IMG/VR virus record: IMGVR_UViG_3300033064_002218 | Span: 1-24,689 of that record | DNA: 24,689 nt | Source: a virus | Strand: one strand, 5' to 3' | Shown here: positions 11,912 to 20,051 of the stretch, one piece after another | Layout: each line of letters opens with the position of its first letter | Numbering within the stretch: position 1 is the stretch's first letter | The notes under the pieces: generated by a model | The model's input: only the letters and a program-made list of their open reading frames with translations | Databases searched by the model: none | What the model was told of the DNA's origin: nothing | Program-made: the position numbers and the translations under genes

Positions 11912-12241
11912 ATGATATTTCTTGTTTCATTTTTAATTATTCTATTATTAGTTGCTTCGTATGTAATATATAATCTGCATACAAAGTATTTAAGATTGGA
12001 ATCGGTGGCTATTGAAAATCATGATTTTATTCTTGCCATAAGAAAAAGAGTAATGAGTCAACGTTCTTATTTAAAACAAATAGATAGAATCGGATCTTTT
12101 GAAGCAGATGACGAAGTTGGGTTCTTCTTCAAGGAACTTAAAAAGATTATCAATGATATATCTTTATATGTTGAAGACGACGTGGAAGATGAATACGTAG
12201 ATGGAAAAACTAATATTGTTTCAAAATTGACAAGAATGTAA
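11912..12241 (+). CDS. Small single-span membrane protein
   Basis: A 109-residue protein. Residues 2-20 are hydrophobic (IFLVSFLIILLLVASYVIY), giving an N-terminal anchor. The rest is a helical cytoplasmic or periplasmic domain (LRLESVAIENHDFILAIRKR, SQRSYLKQIDRIGSFEADDEV, GFFFKELKKIINDISLYVED) with an acidic end. The EADDEVGFFFKELK stretch looks conserved, and I recall similar small membrane proteins beside gp55-like genes in aquatic phages. No function is known. It starts one base after the ClpP-like gene and precedes the sigma factor by 11 bases, so all three are co-transcribed. Confidence 0.55.
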   Translation: MIFLVSFLIILLLVASYVIYNLHTKYLRLESVAIENHDFILAIRKRVMSQRSYLKQIDRIGSFEADDEVGFFFKELKKIINDISLYVEDDVEDEYVDGKTNIVSKLTRM

Positions 12242-12252
12242 GATACACAAAT

Positions 12253-12984
12253 ATGATAGAACAAAAGAAAAAACAAAATGTGTATTTTACACAAGATACC
12301 GAAGACGCTATTATAGAGCATAATAAGTGTGATGACACAATTATCAGAAATAAAATATATTCGGAAAGAATCCACCCTGCTTTCTATAAGTTGTGTGAAA
12401 TAATGATTCACCGTTTTAAGTTTTATAATTTTGATATTCCACATGAAGATGTAAAACATGAAGTAATATCATTCCTTCATGAAAAAATTGGTAAATACGA
12501 TGGAGATAGCGGCTTTAAAGCTTTCTCATATTTTTCAATTGTTGCTAAAAATTATTTGATTGCTGAGAATAACAAAAATTATTACCAGTACAAAAAGAAG
12601 TATGATTTAGAAACTATTGATAAAGAAAGAAACGTTGTAAACGAACAAATACGAAATGATTATATTGATGAACAATCTGATTTTATTGACATATTTACTG
12701 ATCTGATGGAAAAGCATTTGGCGCTAATATTTACAAAAAATAGAGACATACAAATTGCTGATTCAATAATTTACCTTTTCAAAACTCGTAGTAATATAGA
12801 GAACTATAACAAAAAGGCTCTTTATATCTTAATACGAGAACGTACACGTGTAAAAACACAATATATAACAAATATAATAACTAAAATAAAAATAATTTAT
12901 GGACGTCTTTACGAAGCTTACAAAGCTGGTGTAGACATAATTGATATGGGATGGTATGATTTCAGAGACATTATTGATCACTAA
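12253..12984 (+). CDS. T4 gp55-like late sigma factor
   Basis: A 243-residue protein resembling the reduced phage late sigma factors. It has an N-terminal VYFTQDTEDAIIEHNKC segment, then a helical region with HPAFYKLCEIMIHRFKFYNF. The region 2-like core is KAFSYFSIVAKNYLI (residues 89-103), matching the F-S-Y-F-x-x-I-A-x-N core that contacts the polymerase clamp and melts the -10 region. The C-terminus is basic and helical. T4 gp55 directs host RNA polymerase to late promoters with TATAAATA, helped by gp33 and the sliding clamp. I see no convincing TATAAATA before the downstream cluster, so the promoter sequence here is probably different. The gene lies directly before the virion genes. Confidence 0.8.
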   Translation: MIEQKKKQNVYFTQDTEDAIIEHNKCDDTIIRNKIYSERIHPAFYKLCEIMIHRFKFYNFDIPHEDVKHEVISFLHEKIGKYDGDSGFKAFSYFSIVAKNYLIAENNKNYYQYKKKYDLETIDKERNVVNEQIRNDYIDEQSDFIDIFTDLMEKHLALIFTKNRDIQIADSIIYLFKTRSNIENYNKKALYILIRERTRVKTQYITNIITKIKIIYGRLYEAYKAGVDIIDMGWYDFRDIIDH

Positions 12985-12998
12985 TATAGTTATAGTAT

Positions 12999-13385
12999 AT
13001 GGGATTTGATATAGAAATATTTGGAAGTAAAAAATTTTCAGATTTGTTAAAAGACATTTACGATAATCAAAAGAAGAAAGATCGTCAAATAAATCTTTTG
13101 ATCGCTGATTTGAAACCTCTTATTACAGGGATAAATGATGCTGCTATCCTTGTTCCTATAATCAAAGACTATATGGAAGTATCCGTTAAAAATGATGAAC
13201 ATCTTGTAAAACTTGCGGCGGTCATACAACGTATGGTTTCCAACAAGCCAGAGGAAGGAAATTCATTCTTGACGGATGAGGAAAAAAACGCTCTGTTAAA
13301 AGAGATAAAACAAATTGGTGACTCAGTAGAGGAAATCAAAGTAGATGAATCCACAAAAGACCATAATCAACGGACTGGAATATGA
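12999..13385 (+). CDS. Conserved helical protein preceding the hub gene
   Basis: A 128-residue helical protein, MGFDIEIFGSKKF then DIYDNQKKKDRQINLLIADL, likely coiled coil, and KNDEHLVKLAAVIQRM, with an acidic end. No enzymatic motif is seen. Its last 41 bases overlap the next gene, which suggests coupled translation and a role in tail or baseplate assembly (inferred from position). A late chaperone, coactivator or minor structural protein are alternatives. The gap before it (12985-12998) contains TATAGTTATAG and no clear ribosome site. Confidence 0.55.
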   Translation: MGFDIEIFGSKKFSDLLKDIYDNQKKKDRQINLLIADLKPLITGINDAAILVPIIKDYMEVSVKNDEHLVKLAAVIQRMVSNKPEEGNSFLTDEEKNALLKEIKQIGDSVEEIKVDESTKDHNQRTGI

Positions 13386-14928
13386 GTTAGTACCTGCTGA
13401 GGTGATAGATGTTGACTTTAGTGGTAAAAACAAAGAAAAACTATATACCATTGTTTGTAAACTCATTGGGGCGTATGGTTCACAAGCTGCATCAAATTTG
13501 GTACAAGCAAGATCGATAGATGCAAACATAAAGAATATTCCAATCGCTGGTGAAGTTGTCATGTTAATGAAGGCACCGACTGCCTATAATAGTTATTTTG
13601 GAACCTCCCAGGAATTTTATTACACCAATCCAATTTCAATTCAAAGTTCTGTACATCATAATGGTTTACCTGGTGCCACAGAAACAAGAAAAGAATCAAG
13701 TACAAAAGATTCACAAAAAAGAAATGGTTCCCAAGATGGTGTAACAACTTCTACTAAAAAAAGATTAGAAGTACAAACAAAAATAGACCCCGCCTTCCCT
13801 GAAAGATTAGATGTTTATCCGATACAACCGTATTCGGGTGATATAATCCTTGAAGGAAGATGGGGTCAATCTATTAGATTAGGTTCCACAGTAGATGAAA
13901 GAAGAGAATATCCAAATAAACCATTATGGCAAAAAGGACTTGGGGCAACTGGTAATCCTATTTTAATAATTTCAAATGGAACAAACCCAAAGAAAAAAAA
14001 GCATAATGAATTTATAGTAGAAAATCCAGATGAAGACGATTCTTCTATATGGATGACATCGGGTCAAGCTGTTAAGTTTAAACAAGCTTCTGTTTATACA
14101 CCTTCAATAAAAGATAAAGAAGTTGAGTTGTATAAAAAAAATGAGTTTGGTGGGAATCAGGTAATAATCGCATCAGATAGAATTATATTCAATGCAAGAA
14201 AACAAGAAATACTTGCGTATAGTAAAGAAAGTATAGGTCTGTCTTCTGAAAAAGTTATTTCGATTGATGGTAAAGAATTAATTGAAACAGAATCTAAGAG
14301 AATCAATCTTGGTTTGAATGCAACATCGCCAGTTCTTCTTGGTGATAGAACTATGGATTGGTTGGATACACTTTGTGATATTATTTCAAAGTTTATAACA
14401 ACAACAACACAAATAACAGTTCCTACTGGTGTGGGACCATCTGGTCCTCCTATAAACATACCCGCATTCTTGGAAGTAAAAACAAATTTGTTACAACTTC
14501 AACAAGAAATTGAAAAATTACAATCACGACTTGCGTTTGTGAATGAAAAATCAAATGGACCATCCGAAGAAGCAAAATCATCGGCAGAAGAAAGACAATC
14601 AGTTCAAGAACAACGAGAAGCCGGACAAGAGCCACCAAGGAAAAAAACTGATGCAGAAGGTGCAGATCTGGCCGATAAAGTTGAACCTACAAGTGTTACT
14701 GGGGCAGGTGGCACATTACAAGATCCAGTTGAAACAGAGGATGCTCAATCTGGTCAACACGCAACCGTTTATGGTGTTAGACAACCTGATGCTAAAACTT
14801 GGGAATATGATAAAGAGTATGAAAAGTATATTAACGCACTTCCGACGGAAGATGGTGGGAATAAGAGATCTGATTCTTCGTTTGATAGTCAAGGATTAAA
14901 AGATAAATTTAATACTAACAGGGATTAA
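13345..14928 (+). CDS. Baseplate hub / central spike protein (gp5- or gpV-like)
   Basis: A 527-residue protein. Residues 15-95 look like an OB-fold (VIDVDFSGKNKEKLYTIVCK, IPIAGEVVMLMKAP) as in the N-terminal domain of gp5/gpV spike proteins. A polar linker follows (110-145), then YSGDIILEGRWGQSIRLGST (163-182), a segment typical of the spike of T4-like phages from water. Next come strand-rich repeats ending in VLLGDRTMDWLDTL (about 330-345), a coiled-coil helix (about 375-400), and a polar Glu/Gln/Ser tail of about 125 residues. The gp5 lysozyme domain is absent, and the next gene (GH19) may supply that function. Start ATG 13345 lies in the previous gene; a GAGG is 12 bases upstream. Confidence 0.62.
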   Translation: MNPQKTIINGLEYELVPAEVIDVDFSGKNKEKLYTIVCKLIGAYGSQAASNLVQARSIDANIKNIPIAGEVVMLMKAPTAYNSYFGTSQEFYYTNPISIQSSVHHNGLPGATETRKESSTKDSQKRNGSQDGVTTSTKKRLEVQTKIDPAFPERLDVYPIQPYSGDIILEGRWGQSIRLGSTVDERREYPNKPLWQKGLGATGNPILIISNGTNPKKKKHNEFIVENPDEDDSSIWMTSGQAVKFKQASVYTPSIKDKEVELYKKNEFGGNQVIIASDRIIFNARKQEILAYSKESIGLSSEKVISIDGKELIETESKRINLGLNATSPVLLGDRTMDWLDTLCDIISKFITTTTQITVPTGVGPSGPPINIPAFLEVKTNLLQLQQEIEKLQSRLAFVNEKSNGPSEEAKSSAEERQSVQEQREAGQEPPRKKTDAEGADLADKVEPTSVTGAGGTLQDPVETEDAQSGQHATVYGVRQPDAKTWEYDKEYEKYINALPTEDGGNKRSDSSFDSQGLKDKFNTNRD

Positions 14929-14942
14929 TTGGAGTAATTTAA

Positions 14943-16058
14943 TTGACACAATTTAATACCATACAAGATGATAAACCAAAAACTACTACGAGGGACAAAA
15001 AATCTCTTCAAGATACTCGTATTGATAATTTTGATGATCTTACTATTCCAGAAGAAGAACTAGTTGCTGCAACACCACCACAAAAATCTTCTGGAAAAAA
15101 TAATTCCAATAATAGAGGAAAAGAATATAAAACCCCAGAGATAGAAAAATCTATCGCAAAAGAAAAAGGTACAAGTTCTCCTGCCGGAGGCAAAACATCA
15201 ACTCAATTGACACAAGATCAAAAAAATAAAATTAATGCCATTAAAACACCACAAGAAACAAAAAGTTTTTTGCAAAAGGCAACAAATATACTTCGATTTG
15301 ATAAACACACACCATCTTATTTTGTAGATGCTCTCCCTATTATAGTCAATGCCCCGTATAATATAAACACACCAGAACGACTTGCTAATTTTATGGGTCA
15401 GTGTATGGCGGAATCCGGTCTCTTCCCCAAATCAGAAGGAATGGGATATACATCACAAAACATATTCGATAATTTTTTTAAAAGTATTGGTGGTAGTCGT
15501 AGACGAGCCAATGAGCTTGCATCAAAAGGTTCATCTAAATTAGGTGGATGGGCAGATGTTATTTATGGTGCAAAAAATGGAAACACGGTTGGAAAAATAT
15601 CACCGGCACTAGATGGTAACAAAGGTACCCCAGAAGGATATACTTATAGAGGACATGGGTTGATACAGAGTACTGGCAAGACTAAGTATCTTGGATTTGA
15701 TGAAAAATTTGCAGGATATGATGAATCCGGTGTATCAAAGGTAAAATCTCTAACAGGATTCGACGATGTTCGCCCAATTGTTAAAGGTTCTGATCCAAAA
15801 AATGATCCACCTGGTTCAAAACCAAGAATGGTAGAGGAAGGACACTTTACAATATTTCCAGATATAACTTCAAATCCAAAAGATCCAATATGGGCAGTGA
15901 TTACTTCATTGGAATATTTTAGAAAAAATAAAAAACTTTTGGTTAATAATGTTAGCCCAACAACTTCAAAACTATTAACAACACTAGTTCGTGGAATACC
16001 TGGTGGATACCAACTTAGACATAAATGGGCAAGCTATTTTTTTGATAAACTAAAATAA
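14943..16058 (+). CDS. GH19-family muralytic enzyme, tail-associated
   Basis: A 371-residue protein starting at TTG 14943 with GGAG eight bases upstream. Residues 1-110 are polar, Lys/Ser/Thr-rich and probably disordered. From about 113 there is a GH19 chitinase/lysozyme domain: TPERLANFMGQCMAESGLF with catalytic E157; a second acid region SEGMGYTSQNIFDNF (164-178); then YRGHGLIQSTGKTKYLGF (235-252), the family's G-x-G-L-I-Q-x-T-G signature. GH19 enzymes in phages hydrolyse peptidoglycan. Its place between the hub and the wedge genes suggests a virion-borne wall-opening enzyme used at DNA entry and replacing the lysozyme part of T4 gp5. A free endolysin is the alternative, but there is no separate promoter or holin beside it. 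Confidence 0.8.
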   Translation: MTQFNTIQDDKPKTTTRDKKSLQDTRIDNFDDLTIPEEELVAATPPQKSSGKNNSNNRGKEYKTPEIEKSIAKEKGTSSPAGGKTSTQLTQDQKNKINAIKTPQETKSFLQKATNILRFDKHTPSYFVDALPIIVNAPYNINTPERLANFMGQCMAESGLFPKSEGMGYTSQNIFDNFFKSIGGSRRRANELASKGSSKLGGWADVIYGAKNGNTVGKISPALDGNKGTPEGYTYRGHGLIQSTGKTKYLGFDEKFAGYDESGVSKVKSLTGFDDVRPIVKGSDPKNDPPGSKPRMVEEGHFTIFPDITSNPKDPIWAVITSLEYFRKNKKLLVNNVSPTTSKLLTTLVRGIPGGYQLRHKWASYFFDKLK

Positions 16059-16073
16059 CAAGGATTAAAGGTC

Positions 16074-16490
16074 ATGGATACAAAAAACTTTCTTAAAGAA
16101 ATTCGTTCTATTATTAGAGAAGAAATAGAGTACGCTTTAAAAAGACAACAGAATGAATCAACAAAAAAATCAACAAATGAAACTATACAACATGGTATGA
16201 AAATGTATGAGGAGGTACAAAAACCAATTTCAAAAAAGAAATCACAACCAAGTGGAAACTTTTCAAGCGTTCAAGATATATTGAATGAAACGAGAAGAAC
16301 TTTGGAAGAAAGTTCGTACACGGAAAACGAATTTAAATTTACATCCAATGATGTGAATGCATTCGCTCAACCACATAGTGCAATTCCATCTGGAATAAAC
16401 TCTTCTGATGTCGCACCCGAAGTTGTTAAAGCTTTGACAAGAGATTACTCCGCCCTAATGGCAAAAATTAATGAGAAAACAGGGAGTTAA
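16074..16490 (+). CDS. Small structural or assembly protein, unknown
   Basis: A 138-residue protein with AAAGG before ATG 16074. It begins with an amphipathic helix (MDTKNFLKEIRSIIREEIEYALKR is helix-like up to residue 24). A polar linker rich in Lys/Ser/Asn follows (EVQKPISKKKSQPSGN), then a segment SSVQDILNETRRTL and a C-terminal VVKALTRDYSALMAKI helix. It is likely a partly disordered helical adaptor. Position between the GH19 enzyme and gp25 suggests a tail or baseplate role; the family is not recognised. Confidence 0.55.
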   Translation: MDTKNFLKEIRSIIREEIEYALKRQQNESTKKSTNETIQHGMKMYEEVQKPISKKKSQPSGNFSSVQDILNETRRTLEESSYTENEFKFTSNDVNAFAQPHSAIPSGINSSDVAPEVVKALTRDYSALMAKINEKTGS

Positions 16491-16493
16491 TAA

Positions 16494-16994
16494 TTGGCTA
16501 TTTACAGAAGAAAAACAATCGTTATAAATGAACCTAGTTCATCAATAAACCCGTATACAAAACCAATAGGTGTAACTATACCATTTAATAACCCAAATGG
16601 TGTATTCTTTCAAAGTTACACAAATAGAGTTCAGGTTTTTTCAAATGTAAAAAATTTATTACTTACTGCCAAGGGTGAACGATATATGCAACCGGATTTT
16701 GGAACAGAATTACGGTTTATATTGTTTGAAAATATATCTAGTGAAGATGCTTTTGCGGAGCGTATTCGTGGTGAGATTATTTCCGCCATAAATACTTGGT
16801 TGCCGTATCTTAGTGTCAAAAATTTAGAAGTAAATTTGAATATGACATCCGACGGTCGAGTTGATAATCCAAATCATGCGGTAGGAGTTAAATTAGAATT
16901 ACAGATAGTTGGAACTAACATATATTTACCAATTCAGATATTTATATCAGATACAGGCAATTTGACCATTGACGAGGCAGTTTATAATGGCTGA
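16494..16994 (+). CDS. Baseplate wedge protein gp25-like
   Basis: A 166-residue protein starting at TTG 16494 with GGGAG eight bases upstream. The GPW/gp25 signature is clear: NVKNLLLTAKGERYMQPDFG (51-70), followed by TELRFILFE; the L-x-T-x-x-GER-x-x-x-x-x-x-FG pattern defines the family. The fold is a small alpha/beta domain at the sheath-baseplate junction, nucleating sheath assembly in T4 and in contractile injection systems. Length is somewhat longer than T4 gp25, with an extra N-terminal arm (residues 1-50). It overlaps the gp6-like gene by eight bases, the usual order in this module. Despite old naming, lysozyme activity is not expected. Confidence 0.9.
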   Translation: MAIYRRKTIVINEPSSSINPYTKPIGVTIPFNNPNGVFFQSYTNRVQVFSNVKNLLLTAKGERYMQPDFGTELRFILFENISSEDAFAERIRGEIISAINTWLPYLSVKNLEVNLNMTSDGRVDNPNHAVGVKLELQIVGTNIYLPIQIFISDTGNLTIDEAVYNG

Positions 16995-18882
16995 TTTAGT
17001 TAAAAAAGATATACGTTACCTTTCAAGGGACTTTCCATCATTAAAGCAAAATCTCATAGACTTTGCCAAGAACTACTTTCCAGACACATATCAAGATTTT
17101 AACGAATCATCTCCTGGTATGATGTTTTTGGAAATGGCCGCATATGTTGGAGATGTATTATCTTACTACACTGATGTTACTCTTCAAGAATCTTTGATAC
17201 TACAATCAACTGAGCGCCAAAATATTTTAAATATAGCCCAGTCACTTGGTTATAAACCAAAAACAAAAATAGCTTCAAATGTTAAGCTCGATGTATTTCA
17301 ATTAGTACCTGCCATCGGTAGTGGTACAAATAATGTACCAGATTATTCTTATTCATTTGCAATAGAAACAGGGATGGTCGTTGCTTCTGATAACAACAAT
17401 GTTACGTCTCAATTCAGAACCATTGATTATTTAGATTTCAAACATAGTAGTAGTATTGATCCAACAGAAGTTTCTGTTTTTGAATATAATACTTCAACAA
17501 AAGAACCAACATATTATCTTTTGAAGAAATCTGTAAATGCAGTTTCGGGTGTAGTTAAAAAGATCGAATATGATTTTGCCGATCCAAAACCTTATGATAA
17601 GGTCAATTTAGAAGATAACAATATAATTGATGTGCTTTATGCAATTGATTCTGATGCTAATAAATGGTATCATGTTCCATACCTTGCACAGGATACAATT
17701 TTTGAACCAACTGCAAATATTGCTAGAAATGATAGAGAACTTTCAACTCATAGGAATGAAACACCTTACTTGTTAAAGTTGAGAAAAATATCAAGACGAT
17801 TTATAACAAGACAAACTGCAAACGGTGTAATGGAAATACAATTTGGTGCAGGTGTATCAAACTTAGATGATGAATTACTAATCCCTAATCCAGATTTGGT
17901 AGGATCATCATTGACAGGAATAGAATCAGCTGCATCTTTGGACATAGATCCTTCAAACTTCTTATATACAAAAACATATGGACTTGCACCGAACAACACA
18001 ACATTAAATGTTTATTACACTGTTGGTGGTGGTATAAAAGATAACGTTCCAAGTGACACTATAAACAGAATTATTTCGAGAACAATTTTACTAGATGAAA
18101 CTGGTCTTAATAAAACCATATATAATCAGACAATTGGTAGTTTGGCCATAACAAACCCAGAACCCGCAACGGGTGGTAAAGAAGGTGAAGAGATAAATGA
18201 AATTCGTCAGAATGCACTTGCATACTTTGCTTCACAAAATCGTGCTGTAACAAAAGAGGACTATATAATCCGTGCTTACAGTTTACCGCAAAAATATGGT
18301 TCTATTGCAAAAGCATATATAACGAAAGATGACCAATTAACAAGAGAATCTATATACAATAGTGATCGTATTTCAAATCCATTGGCCTTGAATTTTTATG
18401 TTCTTGGATACGATGCTGACGGTAAGCTAACAAGAATAAATGATGCTACAAAAGATAACTTAAAGACATATCTTGGGTATCATAGAATGCTTACAGATGC
18501 AATCAACATTAAAGATGCTTACATTATAAACATAGGAATTGAATTTGATATTATATCAATGCCAGATCAAAACGGAAATCAAGTCATTCTTCGTTGTATT
18601 GATAGATTGAAGAAATACTTTGATATCAAAAAATGGCAGATTAATCAACCTATTGTGATTAGTAATGTATATACAGAACTTGACAAAGTGGAGGGTGTTC
18701 AAACTGTTGTTGATGTAAAGTTTACAAATCAAACAGACCCATCACTTGGTTATTCTTCAAACGCATACAATTTACAACAGGCAACAAAAGATGGGATAAT
18801 ATTCCCATCTCTTGACCCATCTGTTTTTGAAATAAAGTATTATGACAATGACATAATTGGTAGAGTGAGGGCTTTCGGATGA
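16987..18882 (+). CDS. Baseplate wedge protein gp6-like (baseplate J family)
   Basis: A 631-residue protein from ATG 16987. The N-terminal pattern DIRYLSRDFPSLKQNLIDFA, then DFNESSPGMMFLEMAAYVGD and SYYTDVTLQESLILQST, is the well-known start of T4 gp6 homologues in aquatic phages. The baseplate J-like part is in the second half, with QNRAVTKEDYIIRAYSLP (about 416-433), where N-R-A-V-T-x-x-D-Y is characteristic. The length is close to that of T4 gp6. In T4 two gp6 copies per wedge form the inner iris of the baseplate that opens on contraction. The start in the frame could extend six codons upstream to 16969, but ATG 16987 gives the conserved MADLVKKDIRYLS start. It overlaps the next gene by four bases (ATGA). 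Confidence 0.9.
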   Translation: MADLVKKDIRYLSRDFPSLKQNLIDFAKNYFPDTYQDFNESSPGMMFLEMAAYVGDVLSYYTDVTLQESLILQSTERQNILNIAQSLGYKPKTKIASNVKLDVFQLVPAIGSGTNNVPDYSYSFAIETGMVVASDNNNVTSQFRTIDYLDFKHSSSIDPTEVSVFEYNTSTKEPTYYLLKKSVNAVSGVVKKIEYDFADPKPYDKVNLEDNNIIDVLYAIDSDANKWYHVPYLAQDTIFEPTANIARNDRELSTHRNETPYLLKLRKISRRFITRQTANGVMEIQFGAGVSNLDDELLIPNPDLVGSSLTGIESAASLDIDPSNFLYTKTYGLAPNNTTLNVYYTVGGGIKDNVPSDTINRIISRTILLDETGLNKTIYNQTIGSLAITNPEPATGGKEGEEINEIRQNALAYFASQNRAVTKEDYIIRAYSLPQKYGSIAKAYITKDDQLTRESIYNSDRISNPLALNFYVLGYDADGKLTRINDATKDNLKTYLGYHRMLTDAINIKDAYIINIGIEFDIISMPDQNGNQVILRCIDRLKKYFDIKKWQINQPIVISNVYTELDKVEGVQTVVDVKFTNQTDPSLGYSSNAYNLQQATKDGIIFPSLDPSVFEIKYYDNDIIGRVRAFG

Positions 18883-20051
18883 TATACACTATATATGCTC
18901 AAAAAGATGCTACGATCTATGAAAGAACGGAATCCTTAAATACGGGTTTTGATCAAATTTTAGAACTTTCACATCAACTAGTTGGTACTTCATCAAAGTA
19001 CAATAGTAGAATACTTATAAAGTTTAACACTTCTGATATAGAAGCGAGAGTAAATTCTGGAAAAATAAAGTCAGGAAGTGCAAGTTATTATCTGTCTCTT
19101 AGAGCCGCCGAGGTAAAAGAAATACCACAAGAATACGAGGTGTATGCGTTTCCTTTAAGTTCATCATGGATTAACGGATCGGGTAGATATTACAATGATC
19201 CAATAACGACGGATGGTGCATCATGGAAATTTAGAACTTCAAAATCAGTAGGGACGGAATGGAATGTACCCCCAGTGACATCTAGTTTTGAATGGGACGA
19301 AGTTTCTGATTTGTGGGTTGATGCTAATGCTCTTTTTGGTGTAAATTTGTCCGCAGATGTTACATCATCATATCTTTCAGCTGACGGTGGTGGTACTTGG
19401 TGGACGTTTGCTGGTTCAGAATGCACGCAATCTTTTTCTTTTGAATCTGCCGACATCTATATGAACGTAACTTCAATTGTTAAAAAATGGATAACTGGTT
19501 CTGGTAGATTTGATAACGATGGTTTTATTTTAAAGTTTGATGATGAAACTGAACAATCAAATGAAACAGTTCATTCGCTTAAATTTTTTGGAACTGATAG
19601 TAATACTATATATGTTCCAAGATTACACGCAATATGGGATGATTCTGTTTTTATAACAGGAAGTTTAACACAAATAAGTGATGAGAATCTTGTTGTAAAT
19701 GTAAAACTAAAAAAATATTATTCACAAGATGAACAAGCAAAAATACGTGTTGTTGCGAATACAAGATATCCACAAAAAACATACACAACACAATCATACT
19801 ATACTAAAAATTATTACCTACCAACATCTTCTTATTATGAAATAAGAGATGCACACACGGATGAAATTGTATTGCCTTTTAACACAACCGGTTCAAAACT
19901 AAGTTGTGACTCGACTGGTAATTATTTCAATCTTTGGATGAGCTCATTCCAACCTGAACGATTTTATCGCGTAGTGGTAAAAACAGAAACATCGGGTGGT
20001 GATACAGTTCAGATGTTTGATAACAATTATTACTTCAAGGTAATCAGATGA
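18879..20051 (+). CDS. Tail structural protein with DNRLRE-like domain
   Basis: A 390-residue, beta-rich protein. The first half resembles the DNRLRE/disaggregatase-type beta-sandwich: DATIYERTESLNTGFDQIL, then SRILIKFNTSDI, SYYLSLRAAE, VYAFPLSSSWINGSGRYYND and a late VTSIVKKWITGSGR. In that domain class the D-A-T-I-Y start, the L-I-K-F strand and the W-x-x-G motif recur. The rest carries Thr/Tyr/Ser-rich strands (NTRYPQKTYTTQSYYTKNYY) as in tail-fibre or baseplate-attached proteins. It follows gp6 by four-base overlap and probably sits on the wedge periphery or as a short fibre. Carbohydrate contact is possible; no catalytic site is visible. The C-terminal part has no recognised relative. 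Confidence 0.55.
   Translation: MIYTIYAQKDATIYERTESLNTGFDQILELSHQLVGTSSKYNSRILIKFNTSDIEARVNSGKIKSGSASYYLSLRAAEVKEIPQEYEVYAFPLSSSWINGSGRYYNDPITTDGASWKFRTSKSVGTEWNVPPVTSSFEWDEVSDLWVDANALFGVNLSADVTSSYLSADGGGTWWTFAGSECTQSFSFESADIYMNVTSIVKKWITGSGRFDNDGFILKFDDETEQSNETVHSLKFFGTDSNTIYVPRLHAIWDDSVFITGSLTQISDENLVVNVKLKKYYSQDEQAKIRVVANTRYPQKTYTTQSYYTKNYYLPTSSYYEIRDAHTDEIVLPFNTTGSKLSCDSTGNYFNLWMSSFQPERFYRVVVKTETSGGDTVQMFDNNYYFKVIR

Noticed and set aside
12067-12459. A 130-codon minus-strand frame across the start of the sigma gene
   Set aside because: It is antisense to two credible genes, has no promoter or ribosome site, and shows hydrophobic composition typical of complemented AT-rich coding sequence.
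14543-14899. A 118-codon frame inside the hub gene tail
   Set aside because: It is a +1 shadow of the polar Gln/Lys-rich tail of the gene 13345-14928, with no ribosome site and low-complexity content.
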